Source: Syngnathus acus (taxonomy: Eukaryota > Chordata > Actinopteri > Syngnathiformes > Syngnathidae). From it: DNA of 64,000 nucleotides. The notes below the pieces were generated by a model. That model was not told where the DNA came from, did not search any database, and worked only from the letters and a program-made list of their open reading frames with translations. How positions within the stretch are numbered: position 1 is the stretch's first letter; every line of letters begins with the position of its first letter. Made by a program: the position numbers and the translations under genes. The stretch covers positions 4,900,001 through 4,964,000 of the forward strand of contig NC_051107.1 in the NCBI RefSeq assembly GCF_901709675.1, read 5' to 3'. Shown here piece by piece: positions 24,197 through 34,993 of this stretch.

Positions 24197-24723
24197 CTGC
24201 CTTTCAGGATTGCCGAGGCAGCTGATCGGACGAGTGCCTGCACAGAGAGGGACCGGAGCGCGAGACCAGAGGGTAATAATAATAAACTTTATTTGTATAG
24301 CACCTTTCATACAAGAAATGCAGCTCAAAGCGGTTTACAATAAAGAAAGAAATAAGCATTGAATGCTTCACATAGGAACAGACATAAAAAGGACATGAAG
24401 ACATTAAAACAAAAACATTAATGTATGCATACACAATTAATACAGTGAGCTTAAAATAGGAGCAAGCTTTAATAAATAGGTCATGAGTACGTCCTCAGAA
24501 GTGAACCGCATGCAACAGAGTGCCGTTTTTCTTTTTGCAGTTGCGCGAGGCGGAGGATGAGTCCAAACGTCGAATACCGGCCGGGAGAGGACCCGAACCA
24601 TCGGCCGACCTTCGCCCGTGACGAGCGGCCTACACGAGACGGACGGACGGACGGGTGCAGATGCGGCGAGGGCAAAGTGCCCAGCCAGCATTTAAGGAGA
24701 GTATCACTTTGGTTTTCCTTTTT
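24197..24723 (+). repeat. Direct-repeat unit 2, interrupted by an inserted element
   Basis: Related to unit 1 at 23215 but split by about 208 bp at 24274-24481. The inserted piece begins TAATAATAATAAACTTTATT and includes TAGCACCTTTCATACAAGAA, a tail common in fish interspersed repeats (in minus orientation). The right arm's second unit has the same interruption (about 30547-30757). The order of events was therefore duplication, insertion, then arm formation. Confidence 0.6.
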
Positions 24724-25760
24724 GTGCTTTCTTTCTTTCACTCCCTCCACCTTTTCACTGGGTGTGCACACTGGCTGTCTGCATGATGCCTCTTTCTTTC
24801 TCAGCGCGTCATTTTGCAATATTGTTTTATTGTGTTTTTTTTAATACATGAAGTGAACTGTTTGGACTGTAATTGTGTGTACCTCTGAACCTGAATTAAA
24901 CTGTGAACTGAGTTCAAGTGGTCCATTTTAAACATTGGCATGCGCAGTCTATAGTGCATAATCAGAGTTACATGACAGCATACAAACTGGAATCATTTGA
25001 GACATTCTCAATGATCAGGCAATTGTAAAGTTAGTCTCAAACAAAATTGTCTTGTTAAATATGCAGTGTCAGGCTTTTTATTTTTACTCCACAAAGAAAA
25101 GCTGTATGCATTCTAAATGGTTGACAAAAGCCAAGTAGCCTGACACCCATAGATTCAAACGACAAGCGTAAGTGTACAGTGTCGTGATACATAAGTCTTC
25201 TTTGGCAACCCTGCTTTAAAATGGCCACCAAACTCAATCTTGCTTTATGTTGGTGCATTTTTCTGTATGAGTAAAAGTCCATTTTAATCAAGTCTGGCTT
25301 TTTTTTTTTTAAATCATGCATGTGGGCATTCTTGTGAATAAAGTCCACGTTGGTGTGTTTTCTTCCGGTTTGTGGTCTTGTAAATAAAGTCAACTTTGGT
25401 GTCAGTCATCATTCACGATGCGCCTCAATTGATGCTGCATCTCTTAAATATGAACCTTATTGCATGTTTTGTTACAGGGCTTGGCTTCATTTGCTGTGAC
25501 TACGAAGAAGGCCGTTGCTAAAGTAAATTGAATTTATAAACCCAGTGTGTAACGTCCAGGACCTTGGCTTTCAATTCAAAGCACAGTTGCATGCTGCTTA
25601 ACACGGCCAGCCTTGGTGCATCTACTGGGTGCTACCACCCACTTCAGAGTTAAGTAAAGGCCACACCGCAACCTGGTGAGGTGGCACGCAAGTGAGGCAC
25701 TCTTAATACCGGCATCTTTATTAAATTGACCTTATCAGACAGGCGAGATGAATTCCAAGT

Positions 25761-25777
25761 GCTGCCACCTTGTGGCG
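25761..25777 (-). promoter_or_regulatory. CTCF-like motif, left arm
   Basis: On the minus strand CCGCCACAAGGTGGCAGC fits the CTCF core. Its partner on the plus strand of the right arm is at 29225-29242, so the pair points outward. Motif match only. Confidence 0.4.
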
Positions 25778-26589
25778 GCGTATTGGCCTCAACCTGTCTA
25801 ACGCGCCATTTAACTATGCAATCTTTTTTAACTTGAAACTACATTACAAATGATAGGTGCCCTAATTAGACAGCTGGGTCAATGCGACCCGTCTTTTGCG
25901 GTTTGTTTTGCCCAAAGCAACCTAACAAATACACATAATGCACACTTGCTCCAATTATGCTCTTATTTTGTTATTTGTTTATTCATCACTCTTATTTATT
26001 CATTGTTTTTGCCTTGTCTTTATTTTGTGTTTACTTGTATGTATATTGTGTACTATGTCTTGTCACCGTGGGATAGTGGGAACGTTATTTCGATTTCTTT
26101 GTGTGTCTTGGCATGTGAAGAAATTGACAATAAAGTTGACTGACAAGTACTGCCGCTATCTCGCCAATGTGCATGTGTCTAAAAAGTACAAAGCATCAAA
26201 TTCATTTGCACGATAAACTTCTAAACCACATGCTAAAAAACAATCACCTGATGCAGAATGTCGTCTTTTGTAGCTTGCTAAGATTTGCCAAATTGAACAT
26301 TGCCGAACTCCAACCCGAGGCTGTCCTCAGCACTGCAAACCTTTGTGCCGGTACACCGTATGAAGTAAATGACGGGATTTATTTTTTACATCCATCTAAT
26401 ATGTATCAAGCATACCAGATGGTGTTTTAGAACAGCCTAGAATAGTCAATTACAAAAATGAAAAAAAAAAAAAACTTGCCAAAGTCCTAAAAAGATATTG
26501 TTTATTTCTTTAATCGCTGCAAGGAAGGAGCATTGGCAAGCGTTAACCCGTTCATGCTCAGCGCAGAGCAGTGTATTTGGCAGCGCGGC

Positions 26590-26720
26590 GCGCAAGCAGT
26601 ATGGGGTGCAGGTAGCATGGGGCGCAGGTAGCATGGGGAGCATGGGGCGCAGGTAGCATGGGGAGCATGGGGCGCAGGTAGCATGGGGAGCAGGGGGCGC
26701 AGGCAGCATGGGGAGGAAGC
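26590..26720 (-). repeat. Short tandem repeat beside the tRNA-like unit
   Basis: Variants of AGCATGGGGCGCAGGT and AGCATGGGG are repeated, directly downstream of the minus-strand tRNA-like unit. The mirrored block is at 28255-28400, with more copies. Confidence 0.7.
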
Positions 26721-26724
26721 AGCC

Positions 26725-26790
26725 GGGGTGGGGAATCGAACCCTGGATCTCAGGTGTTCAAGCGCAGCGACGGAGCCACTCGCCAAGCGT
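26725..26790 (-). ncRNA. tRNA-like Pol III unit A, left arm
   Basis: On the minus strand an A-box-like TGGCGAGTGGC (26785-26775) precedes a perfect B-box, GGTTCGATTCC (26742-26732), at tRNA-like spacing. I could not fold a complete cloverleaf, so this looks like a tRNA-derived SINE head or relic. It diverges from unit B at 26905. Confidence 0.4.
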
Positions 26791-26904
26791 GGCGAGCTCG
26801 GCAGTCACCCCGCTTCCACTTCGAGTCATTCTCATCTGCTTAGTGGTGCGTCCCGCGCGCGTTGGGTAAGTACAAAAGAGTGTAGACGGCCGAGGGCTGC
26901 CAGG

Positions 26905-26975
26905 TCGAAACAGCCGACTGGTTGGTGACACGGTCCCTTGCCCCGAAAGAACCTGGTTCGATCCCAGGGGGGAGC
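26905..26975 (+). ncRNA. tRNA-like Pol III unit B, left arm
   Basis: TGGTTGGTGACACGG (26919-26933) resembles an A-box and GGTTCGATCCC (26955-26965) is a B-box with a flanking T-stem (CCTGG / CCAGG). No full tRNA fold is evident. It points toward the hairpin core. Mirrored at 27996-28066. Confidence 0.4.
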
Positions 26976-27049
26976 GCATTCTCAGAGCTCCTTTTGTAAA
27001 TGTGCATACAGCTTGCATATTTAAGTATTTATTTATGGGTAAACACCCA

Positions 27050-27538
27050 GTGTGGCCCCGCCCACAAGTGGGCGGAGCAATGCAGCTGGGCCCGCCCCCA
27101 GCACACTGGCCCCGCCCCTGGGGAAAAAAATCCAGTAGCCCCGCCCCAGCACACTGGCCCCGCCCCTGGGGAAAAAAATCCAGTAGCCCCGCCCCCTACC
27201 CTACTGTCACATAGTAGGGTAGGGGGCGGGGCGAAGCCCCGCCCCCTGCCCTACTATGTGACAGTAGGGTAGGGGGCGGGGCGAAGCCCCGCCCCCTGCC
27301 CTACTATGTGACAGTAGGGCAGGGGGCGGGGCCCCCTGCCCTACTATGTGACAGTAGGGTAGGGGGCGGGGCGAAGCCCCGCCCCCTACCCTACTGTCTT
27401 TCTGTAGGGTAGGGGGCGGGGCGAAGCCCCGCCCCCTACCCTATTAAAAGACAATTGAAAGTGTATAGAAAGACAGTAGGGTAGGGGGCGGGGCGAAGCC
27501 CCGCCCCCTACCCTACTGTCTTTCTATACACTTTCAAT
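27050..27538 (+). repeat. Core of nested GC-rich hairpins, left half
   Basis: After two copies of a GGCCCCGCCC / GTAGCCCCGCCCC unit come repeated self-complementary blocks: TAGGGTAGGGGGCGGGGC, then GAA, then the complement. They are joined by TACTATGTGACAGTAG or TGTCTTTCT linkers. Each block can fold on itself as well as pair with the other arm. Repeats such as GGGTAGGGGGCGGGG could also form quadruplexes. Confidence 0.9.
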
Positions 27539-27572
27539 ACACTATTGAAAGACAGTACCCTATTAAAAGACA
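27539..27572. other. Spacer at the palindrome axis
   Basis: Only about 34 bp separate the two arms. Exact complementarity stops at ...CACTTTCAAT (27538) and resumes at ATTGAAAGTG (27573). The spacer itself holds a smaller inverted repeat partner (TATTGAAA at 27543) and a piece of the flanking repeat unit. Confidence 0.85.
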
Positions 27573-27910
27573 ATTGAAAGTGTATAGAAAGACAGTAGGG
27601 TAGGGGGCGGGGCTTCGCCCCGCCCCCTACCCTACTGTCTTTCTATACACTTTCAATTGTCTTTTAATAGGGTAGGGGGCGGGGCTTCGCCCCGCCCCCT
27701 ACCCTACAGAAAGACAGTAGGGTAGGGGGCGGGGCTTCGCCCCGCCCCCTGCCCTACTGTCACATAGTAGGGCAGGGGGCGGGGCTACTGGATTTTTTTC
27801 CCCAGGGGCGGGGCCAGTGTGCTGGGGGCGGGGCTACTGGATTTTTTCCCCAGGGGCGGGGCCAGTGTGCTGGGGGCGGGCCCAGCTGCATTGCTCCGCC
27901 CACTTGTGGG
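27573..27910 (+). repeat. Core of nested GC-rich hairpins, right half
   Basis: Complement of the left half. The hairpin loops now read TTC instead of GAA, which marks the switch of orientation across the axis. The blocks match the left half almost exactly close to the axis and thin out sooner, so the right half has fewer hairpins. Confidence 0.9.
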
Positions 27911-27995
27911 CGGGGCCACACTGGGTGTTTACCCATAAATAAATACTTAAATATGCAAGCTGTATGCACATTTACAAAAGGAGCTCTGAGAATGC

Positions 27996-28066
27996 GCTCC
28001 CCCCTGGGATCGAACCAGGTTCTTTCGGGGCAAGGGACCGTGTCACCAACCAGTCGGCTGTTTCGA
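27996..28066 (-). ncRNA. tRNA-like Pol III unit B, right arm
   Basis: Mirror copy of the unit at 26905-26975; B-box complement at 28006-28016. Same limits apply: promoter boxes are visible, a full tRNA fold is not. Confidence 0.4.
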
Positions 28067-28179
28067 CCTGGCAGCCCTCGGCCGTCTACACTCTTTTGTA
28101 CTTACCCAACGCGCGCGGGACGCACCACTAAGCAGATGAGAATGACTCGAAGTGGAAGCGGGGTGACTGCCGAGCTCGC

Positions 28180-28246
28180 CACGCTTGGCGAGTGGCTCCG
28201 TCGCTGCGCTTGAACACCTGAGATCCAGGGTTCGATTCCCCACCCC
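28180..28246 (+). ncRNA. tRNA-like Pol III unit A, right arm
   Basis: Mirror copy of the unit at 26725-26790, with TGGCGAGTGGC at 28186-28196 and GGTTCGATTCC at 28229-28239. Both boxes are intact in both arms although neighbouring repeats have changed. Confidence 0.4.
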
Positions 28247-29224
28247 GGCTGCTTCCTCCCCATGCTGCCTGCGCCCCATGCTCCCCATGCTGCCTGCGCC
28301 CCATGCTCCCCATGCTACCTGCGCCCCATGCTCCCCATGTTCCCCATGCTACCTGCGCCCCATGCTCCCCATGCTACCTGCGCCCCATGCTACCTGCACC
28401 CCATACTGCTTGCGCGCCGCGCTGCCAAATACACTGCTCTGCGCTGAGCATGAACGGGTTAACGCTTGCCAATACTCCCTCCTTGCAGCGATTAAAGAAA
28501 TAAAACAATATCTTTTTAGGACTTTGGCAAGTTTTTTTTTTTTTTCATTTTTGTAATAGACTATTCTAGGCTGTTCTAAAACACCATCTGGTATGCTTGA
28601 TACAAATTAGATGCATGTAAAAAATAAATCCCGTCATTTACTTCATACGGTGTACCGGCACAAAGGTTTGCAGTGCTGAGGACAGCCTCGGGTTGGAGTT
28701 CGGCAATGTTCAATTTGGCAAATCTTAGCAAGCTACAAAAGACGACATTCTGCATCAGGTGAATGTTTTTTAGCATGTGGTTTAGAAGTTTATCGTGCAA
28801 ATGAATTTGATGCTTTGTACTTTTTAGACACATGCACATTGGCGAGATAGCGGCAGTACTTGTCACAGTCTGCTTTATTGTCAATTTCTTCACATGCCAA
28901 GACACACAGAAATCGAAATAACGTTCCCACTATCCCACGGTGACAAGACATAGTACACAATATACATACAAGTAAACACAAAAAAATAAAAACAAGGCAC
29001 AATGAATAAATAAGAGTGATGACTAAATAACAATAAAGTTGAGCAAAAATGGAGCAAGTGTGCATTATGTGTATTTGTTAGGTTGCTTGGGGCAAATCAA
29101 ACCGCAAAAGACGGGTCGCATTGACCCAGCTGTCTAATTAGGGCACCTATCATTTGTAATGTTTCAAATTAAAAAAAGATTGCATACAGTTAAATGGAGC
29201 GTTAGACAGGTTGAGGCAAATACG

Positions 29225-29242
29225 CCGCCACTAGGTGGCAGC
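29225..29242 (+). promoter_or_regulatory. CTCF-like motif, right arm
   Basis: CCGCCACTAGGTGGCAGC, partner of the site at 25761. Two bases differ from the left copy but both still fit the motif. Confidence 0.4.
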
Positions 29243-32049
29243 ACCTGGAATTCATCTCGCCTGTCTGATTAGGTCAATTTAATAAAAATGCCGGTATTAA
29301 GAGTGCCTCACTTGCGTGCCACCTAAGCAGGTTGCGGTGTGGCCTTTAATTAACTCTGAACTGGGGGGGCCGTGTTGTTAAGCAACATGCAACTGTGCTT
29401 TGAATTGAAAGCCAAGGTCCTGGACGTTACACACTGGGTTTATAAATTCAATTTACTTTAGCAACGCCCTGGACTGTACAGCAACGGTCTTCTTTGTAGT
29501 CAGCCAGCAAATGAAGCCAAGCCCTGTAACAAAACATGCAATAAGTTTCATATTGGAGATGCAGCATCAATTGCGGCGCATGGTGAATGATGACTGACAC
29601 CAAAGTTGACTTTATTTACAAGACCACAAACAGGAAGAAAACACACCAACGTTCACTTTATTCACAATGCCCACATGAGGCATGATTTAAGAAAACAAAA
29701 AGCCTCAGACTTGATTAAAATAGACTTTTACTCATACAGAAAAATGCACCAACATATAGCAAGATTCCGAGTTCGGTGGCCATTTTAAAGCAGGGTTGCC
29801 AAAGACTTATTGCTCGCAACAGAGACTGTACGCTGAGGCTTGTCGTTTGAATCTATGGGTGTCGGGCTACTTGGCTTTTGTCAACCATTTAGAATGCATA
29901 CAGCTTTTCTTTGTGTAGTAAAAATAAAAAGCCTGACACTGCATATTTAACAAGACAGTTTTGTTTGACTAACTTTACAATTGCCTTATCATTGAGAATG
30001 TCTCAAATGATTCCATTTTGTATGTTGTCATTCAACTCTGATTATGCACGATGGACTTCACATGCCAATGTTTAAAATGGACCACTTGAATTCAGTTCAC
30101 AGTTTAATTCAGGTTCAGAGGTACACACACACACAATGACAGTCCAAACAGTTCTTCATGTATTAAAAAACACAACAATAAAACAATATTGCAAAATGAC
30201 GCTGCGCTGAGAAAGAAAGAGGCATCATGCAGACAGCCAGTGTGCACACCCAGTGAAAAAGTGGAGGGAGGGAGGGAGGGAGGGCAAGAAAGAAAGCACC
30301 AAAGGAAAAACAAAGTGATACTCTCCTTAAATGCTGGCTGGGCACTTTGCCCTCGCCGCATCTGCACCCGTGCGTCCGTCTGTTGTAGGCCGCTCGTCAC
30401 GGGCGAAGGTCGGCCGGCCGGCCGATGGTTCGGGTCCCCTCCCGGCCGGTATTCGACGTTTGGACTCATCCTCCGCCTCGCGCAACTGCAAAAAGAAAGA
30501 AAAACGGCACTCGGTTGCATGCGGTTCACTTCTGTGGACGTACTCATGACCTATTTATTAAAGCTTGCTCCTATTTTAAGCTCACTTTATTAATTGTGTA
30601 TGCATAGATGAATGTTTTTGTTTTAATGTGTTCATGTTGTTTTTATGGCCGTTCCTAGGTGAAGCATTCAATGCTTATTTCTTTCTTTGTTGTAAAGCGC
30701 TTTGAGCTGCATTTCTTGTATGAAAGGTGCTATACAAATAAAGTTTATTATTATTACCCTCTGGTCTCGCGGTCCAGTCCGGTCCCTCTCGGTGCAGGCA
30801 CTCGTCCGGTCCGCTGCCCCGGCAATCCTGAAAGGCAGACATATTGTGGTGGTTTTGGTAAGAGGAAAATTTCCACTAGCGACCTTGACTAAGGCAAGTT
30901 TGAATCAGGCAACTAGCACGGGCTGGCGCATGTCTCATACGGCCCTCCCGCATTGGAGCGATCCGGGTTATGAAAGGTTTAACCCCTTACAAAAAGGGAG
31001 GGATGGAGGGAGAGAGAGAGCAAGAGGAGATGAGAAGAGGCTTTGGTGCGCACTAAAGCACAACCGGCCAGGAGAGCTGGCTTGGCCCCGAGAGGAAAAA
31101 AAAGGAAAACGTGACGTCACGGAGGGCGTCACGGAGAATCTCATCGACCTCGACACCGTCGACGACACTGGGACCCAGGCAGGCAGACATTATACCCTGG
31201 TATTCCACAAAGGGCAAGGTATAGCCACGTTCCACCCTGAGTGCACCAGGCCATGCAGGTACTGCCGGGCGCATCAGAGAAAGAGAGCGAGAGAGGGAGG
31301 GAGGGAGGGAGGAAGGGGGTGTCTACTTTGCCAATTCGTATCTAGAGGGTCACGGCAACCCAATTGCCCGTGATGCTGCTAGTTACCCTATTCGAACAGA
31401 CAGGGAGGGATGGAGGGAGGGGGTGTCTACTTTGCCAATTCGTATCTAGAGGGTCACAGCAACCCAATTGCCCGTGCGTGCTGCTAGTTATCCTATTCAA
31501 ACAGACAGGGGTAGGGAAAGCGCAAAAGAAAAACCAAAGTCATACTCCCCCTCAACGCTGGCTGGGCGCTTTGCCCTCCCGGCCTCGCCGCATCGCCGCT
31601 CGTCACGGGCCTGCTCCGGCCGGCGTTGGACTCGTCTTCCGCCTCGCACAAGTGCAAAAAGACAAACAGCACTCAGTTGCATGCGGTTCACTTGTGTCGA
31701 CGTACTCATTACCTGCCCCCTCCCTGGTCTTGTGGGTGCGGCCCGGTCCCTCTCGGTGCGGGCTGGCGCTCGTCCCATCCGCTGCCCCGGCAACCCTGAA
31801 AGGCAGACAAATAAGGAAACCAAATTAAAACCCACAAGTGTGTACACTACCCTTGCATATTGGATTGCCATGTAACCTCTGGCCAGCCTTGGCCAGTCAT
31901 GCGTCAGGCTCTTCTTAATCACTTGGCGACTGCTTTCTTTGGGTGAATCCTTCCTTTGCACCCCGCTCACTGGTCTGGTGGCCTCCGTCCACCGGCTCTT
32001 CGTTTCGTGCATTGTCTCTTCCACCTCTCAAGACAAGCACAAAAGTCTC

Positions 32050-32335
32050 GCTGCGCAGTCGCTTGCGCTTGCCGTCGCTTGCGCTTGCCGTCGCTTGCGC
32101 TTGCCGTCGCTTGCGCTTGCCGTCGCTTGCGCGGTCGCTTGCGCTTGCCGTCGCTTGCGCGGTCGCTTGCGCTTGCCGTCGCTTGCGCGGTCGCTTGCGC
32201 TTGCCGTCGCTTGCCGTCGCTTGCCGTCGCTTGCCGTCGCTTGCCGTCGCTTGCCGTCGCTTGCGCGGTCGCTTGCGCGGTCGCTTGCGCTTGCCGTCGC
32301 TTGCGCGGTCGCTTGCCGTCGCTTGCCGTCGCTGC
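32050..32335 (-). repeat. GC-rich satellite, right arm
   Basis: Mirror of 22700-22975. The mix of unit variants differs: runs of CTTGCCGTCG appear here that the left arm lacks, so the array has been reshuffled since the arms split. Confidence 0.8.
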
Positions 32336-32659
32336 GCGTTTGGCACTCAATCAGGGCTGCACGACATGTTGGAAAATCAGTGATATGGCATATTGGGCCA
32401 GACCGTTGCATTGAGCAAAGTTGTGCAAAATTCTGGGATGGAGGTGAACTATTTAATCGCAATGAGATCAGTGAGATTAGTTAACTTTAACTTGCATCAA
32501 TGACTTATCTTCTAAACTCATTACAAATAGTTAGGCAAGAAAACATGTTTCATTTGCCACATTAAAAAAAAATCTTAAAAGCTTTCTTAAAGTGCATGTC
32601 AATAACCTATACCACCATATGGCAGTTTTCCAATACGCGTGCAGCCCTACACATGTCAC

Positions 32660-32848
32660 CATTGGTGTCCAAATGGCAGCCTCGGGGCAACTTTATCAAC
32701 ACACCACATGAATGAACACAACACCGCTTTGTAGCAGTAGCACAAAATATGAATGGCAAAATTCCGTGATTGATTTAATGAATTTGTGTCAAAGAATTCT
32801 GAATTTGTTTCAGTATGCAGCCCTCAAACAGACATTTGGACACCGCTG
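32660..32848. mobile_element. hAT-like MITE, right-arm copy
   Basis: Reverse complement of the element at 22191-22379, same length, with a handful of substitutions. Begins CATTGGTGTCC and ends GGACACCGCTG. Confidence 0.6.
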
Positions 32849-33856
32849 GTGTGAATTTAAAAAAAATAAATAAATCCATTTCACACGTTGAAGCTGCGCA
32901 GGTCGACGCCTCCAGGGAAGCGGGTCTCCCTCAGAACTCGGCTACTTCAGAGCGATGCCACAGCGGTCCGTCCACCTCTGATCAGATGGTGTCGCGTCCC
33001 GGTCGCCATCTGCAGAAACAAATGTTAGAAACTCAAAGAGCACCCCAAGTTGTAGGTCACTTGCTTACTTGATCACAGCGGCTAGCTACTCTTGGTGACC
33101 GTCGCCGGGTCGGATCGGGCCGTGCGCCGCCCCCCCTTTTGCGTCCGGCCTGCAAAAGGCAGAACATGCAATGAGTTGGGCGCAGCTCGCATCATTACGT
33201 CTTCCTCGTGGACCGGCTCGCCCCAACACCGCCCCCTACACCTAGAGAACAAAGGACGCACAGTAGTAGGTTAGGCTTAGATCAAGCACGACAGTGGTAG
33301 GTTAGAAAAAGACCCAAAATGTGAATGTCTCGCTCCAACACCTAGGGGAGAACAAAGAACGCAAGTATCACAGTGGTAGGTTAGGGTTAGAGCAAGTGCA
33401 ACAGTGGTAGGTTAGAAAAAGACAAAATGTCACAAGTCAAATTGCAAAATTGGACATTCGGGATCGGCTCGCTCCGCCGCCCTACACCGAGGGGGGAGAA
33501 CAAAGAACGCAGCAAGTACGACAGTGGCAGGTTAGAAAAAGACAAAATGGTACAAGTCATGGCAAAATTGGACATTCGGCTCAACGTCAAAGTTTGGTTT
33601 TGTGTCCATCCACGTAACCACGTCCTCCCCCAAGTGAGCCATCAATGGCAACCAAGCGCAAGACAACGCTGGATCCAGATAAGCCACAACCACAGCACAC
33701 CTCTTAAGCAAGACCAACCATCAGACCCCCAAACCCTGTCCACACCTGCAACCTTTCCGTCGTGCACCCATAACCAAAGGCAACCACACTGCCCCCTCCT
33801 GGGCACATGATCCGTACACGTCGACTTTTGCAGCATGCTGCTTCATTCTTGACTTG

Positions 33857-34385
33857 ACATGGCATTGCTCCTTTGCATATGGCCATTGCTCCTTTGCATA
33901 TGGCCATTGCTCCTTTGCATATGGCCATTGCTCCTTTGCATATGGCCATTGCTCCTTTGCATATGGCCATTGCTCCTTTGCATATGGCCATTGCTCCTTT
34001 GCATATGGCCATTGCTCCTTTGCATATGGCCATTGCTCCTTTGCATATGGCCATTGCTCCTTTGCATATGGCCATTGCTCCTTTGCATATGGCCATTGCT
34101 AGGGCATCGCTCCTTTGGATAGGGCATCGCTCCTTTGGATAGGGCATCGCTCCTTTGGATAGGGCATCGCTCCTTTGGATAGGGCATCGCTCCTTTGGAT
34201 AGGGCATCGCTCCTTTGGATAGGGCATCGCTCCTTTGGATAGGGCATCGCTCCTTTGGATAGGGCATCGCTCCTTTGGATAGGGCATCGCTCCTTTGGAT
34301 AGGGCATCGCTCCTATGGATAGGCCATCGCTCCTATGGATAGGCCATCGCTCCTATGGATAGGCCATCGCTCCTTTGGATATGGA
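33857..34385 (-). repeat. Expanded minisatellite, right arm (21-bp and 20-bp blocks)
   Basis: Two blocks replace the left arm's single array. From 33857 to 34100 there are about 12 copies of a 21-bp unit (CATTGCTCCTTTGCATATGG plus C). From 34100 to 34385 there are about 14 copies of a 20-bp unit (AGGGCATCGCTCCTTTGGAT), with a few CTCCTATGG variants at the end. Apparent long peptides such as a repeated HCSFAYG are produced by the 21-bp period. Confidence 0.9.
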
Positions 34386-34826
34386 ATGATACTTTTCCTC
34401 ATCCCATTCGGCTTCTCTTGCAGCCTGCAAAAACAGACAGCCATTAGTGTGCTGGGAAGCTAAAACTTTACAAAAACAGGTTTTCACCTGATTTAGGACT
34501 ACTCTTCCTCAGTGTCCTCAACATCACTGAAATGGCTCCTCAAGAGCCTCCTGCTTGCTTTGTATAGAAGGATGCTGGCTGGGCGGCCTTTTTTAGTGCT
34601 ACAAAAGACAAACAAATTATTGCAACAAAAATGGACATCGAGTTGAGTGCCAATGGCATGATATTTCTTCAACAATTATACATACTAAGTAGAGTTTTAC
34701 GGTTGAAAACATATATAATCATTATATTGTAGTAAATTATGATAATTTATCAGGATTATAATTCATATTTTAATTTTATCATCCATCAACTCACCTCACA
34801 TTGGACAGATGATCCAGGTTTGCGGC

Positions 34827-34993
34827 GTCCAAAACGGGAGAAAATAACCCGTGCAAATGTTTGTTGCGTAACGGAACGAGGGCGGGCGGGCGTTATCTTT
34901 GAATAGATTTGGTCTGATTTGGACATGACGTAACAAATTACTTACATTCCTCAGTTTGCATAACACGGAAATGGCACACGCATAATATAAATG
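34827..34993. other. Segment present only in the right arm
   Basis: About 165 bp lie between GATCCAGGTTTG and AAGAATTGTTTAATTG, which are almost adjacent in the left arm (about 20318-20336). The segment includes sequence resembling the CAAATGTTTGTTGC units further out. It is either an insertion on the right or a clean deletion on the left. Confidence 0.7.

Larger units (their letters stand above)
19549..27538. repeat. Left arm (about 8.0 kb) of a giant palindrome
   Basis: From the GCAACC at about 19549 inward this sequence reappears as its reverse complement up to about 35932. Matching landmarks: 19561 with 35920, 22191 with 32848, 27001 with 27970. Sampled stretches differ by about 2-7% substitutions plus indels. 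In order the arm holds splice-like repeat units (19.75-20.15 kb), an AT-rich tandem duplication (20.38-20.58), a 20-bp minisatellite (20.9-21.2), a CTAACC-rich repeat region (21.5-21.85), a hAT-like element (22.19-22.38), a GC-rich satellite (22.7-22.98), two related 0.3-0.5 kb units (23.2 and 24.2), unique-looking DNA (24.9-26.4), tRNA-like units (26.7-27.0) and the hairpin core. No convincing protein gene is present. Confidence 0.95.

Noticed and set aside
26725-26975. Functional tRNA genes in the palindrome
   Set aside because: Promoter boxes are present but no complete cloverleaf with paired acceptor stem could be found, so they are listed as tRNA-like only.
33857-34310. Long repetitive peptides on both strands (period 7 or 20 residues)
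   Set aside because: They follow mechanically from 21-bp and 20-bp repeats without stops; no start context, splice support or non-repetitive sequence.
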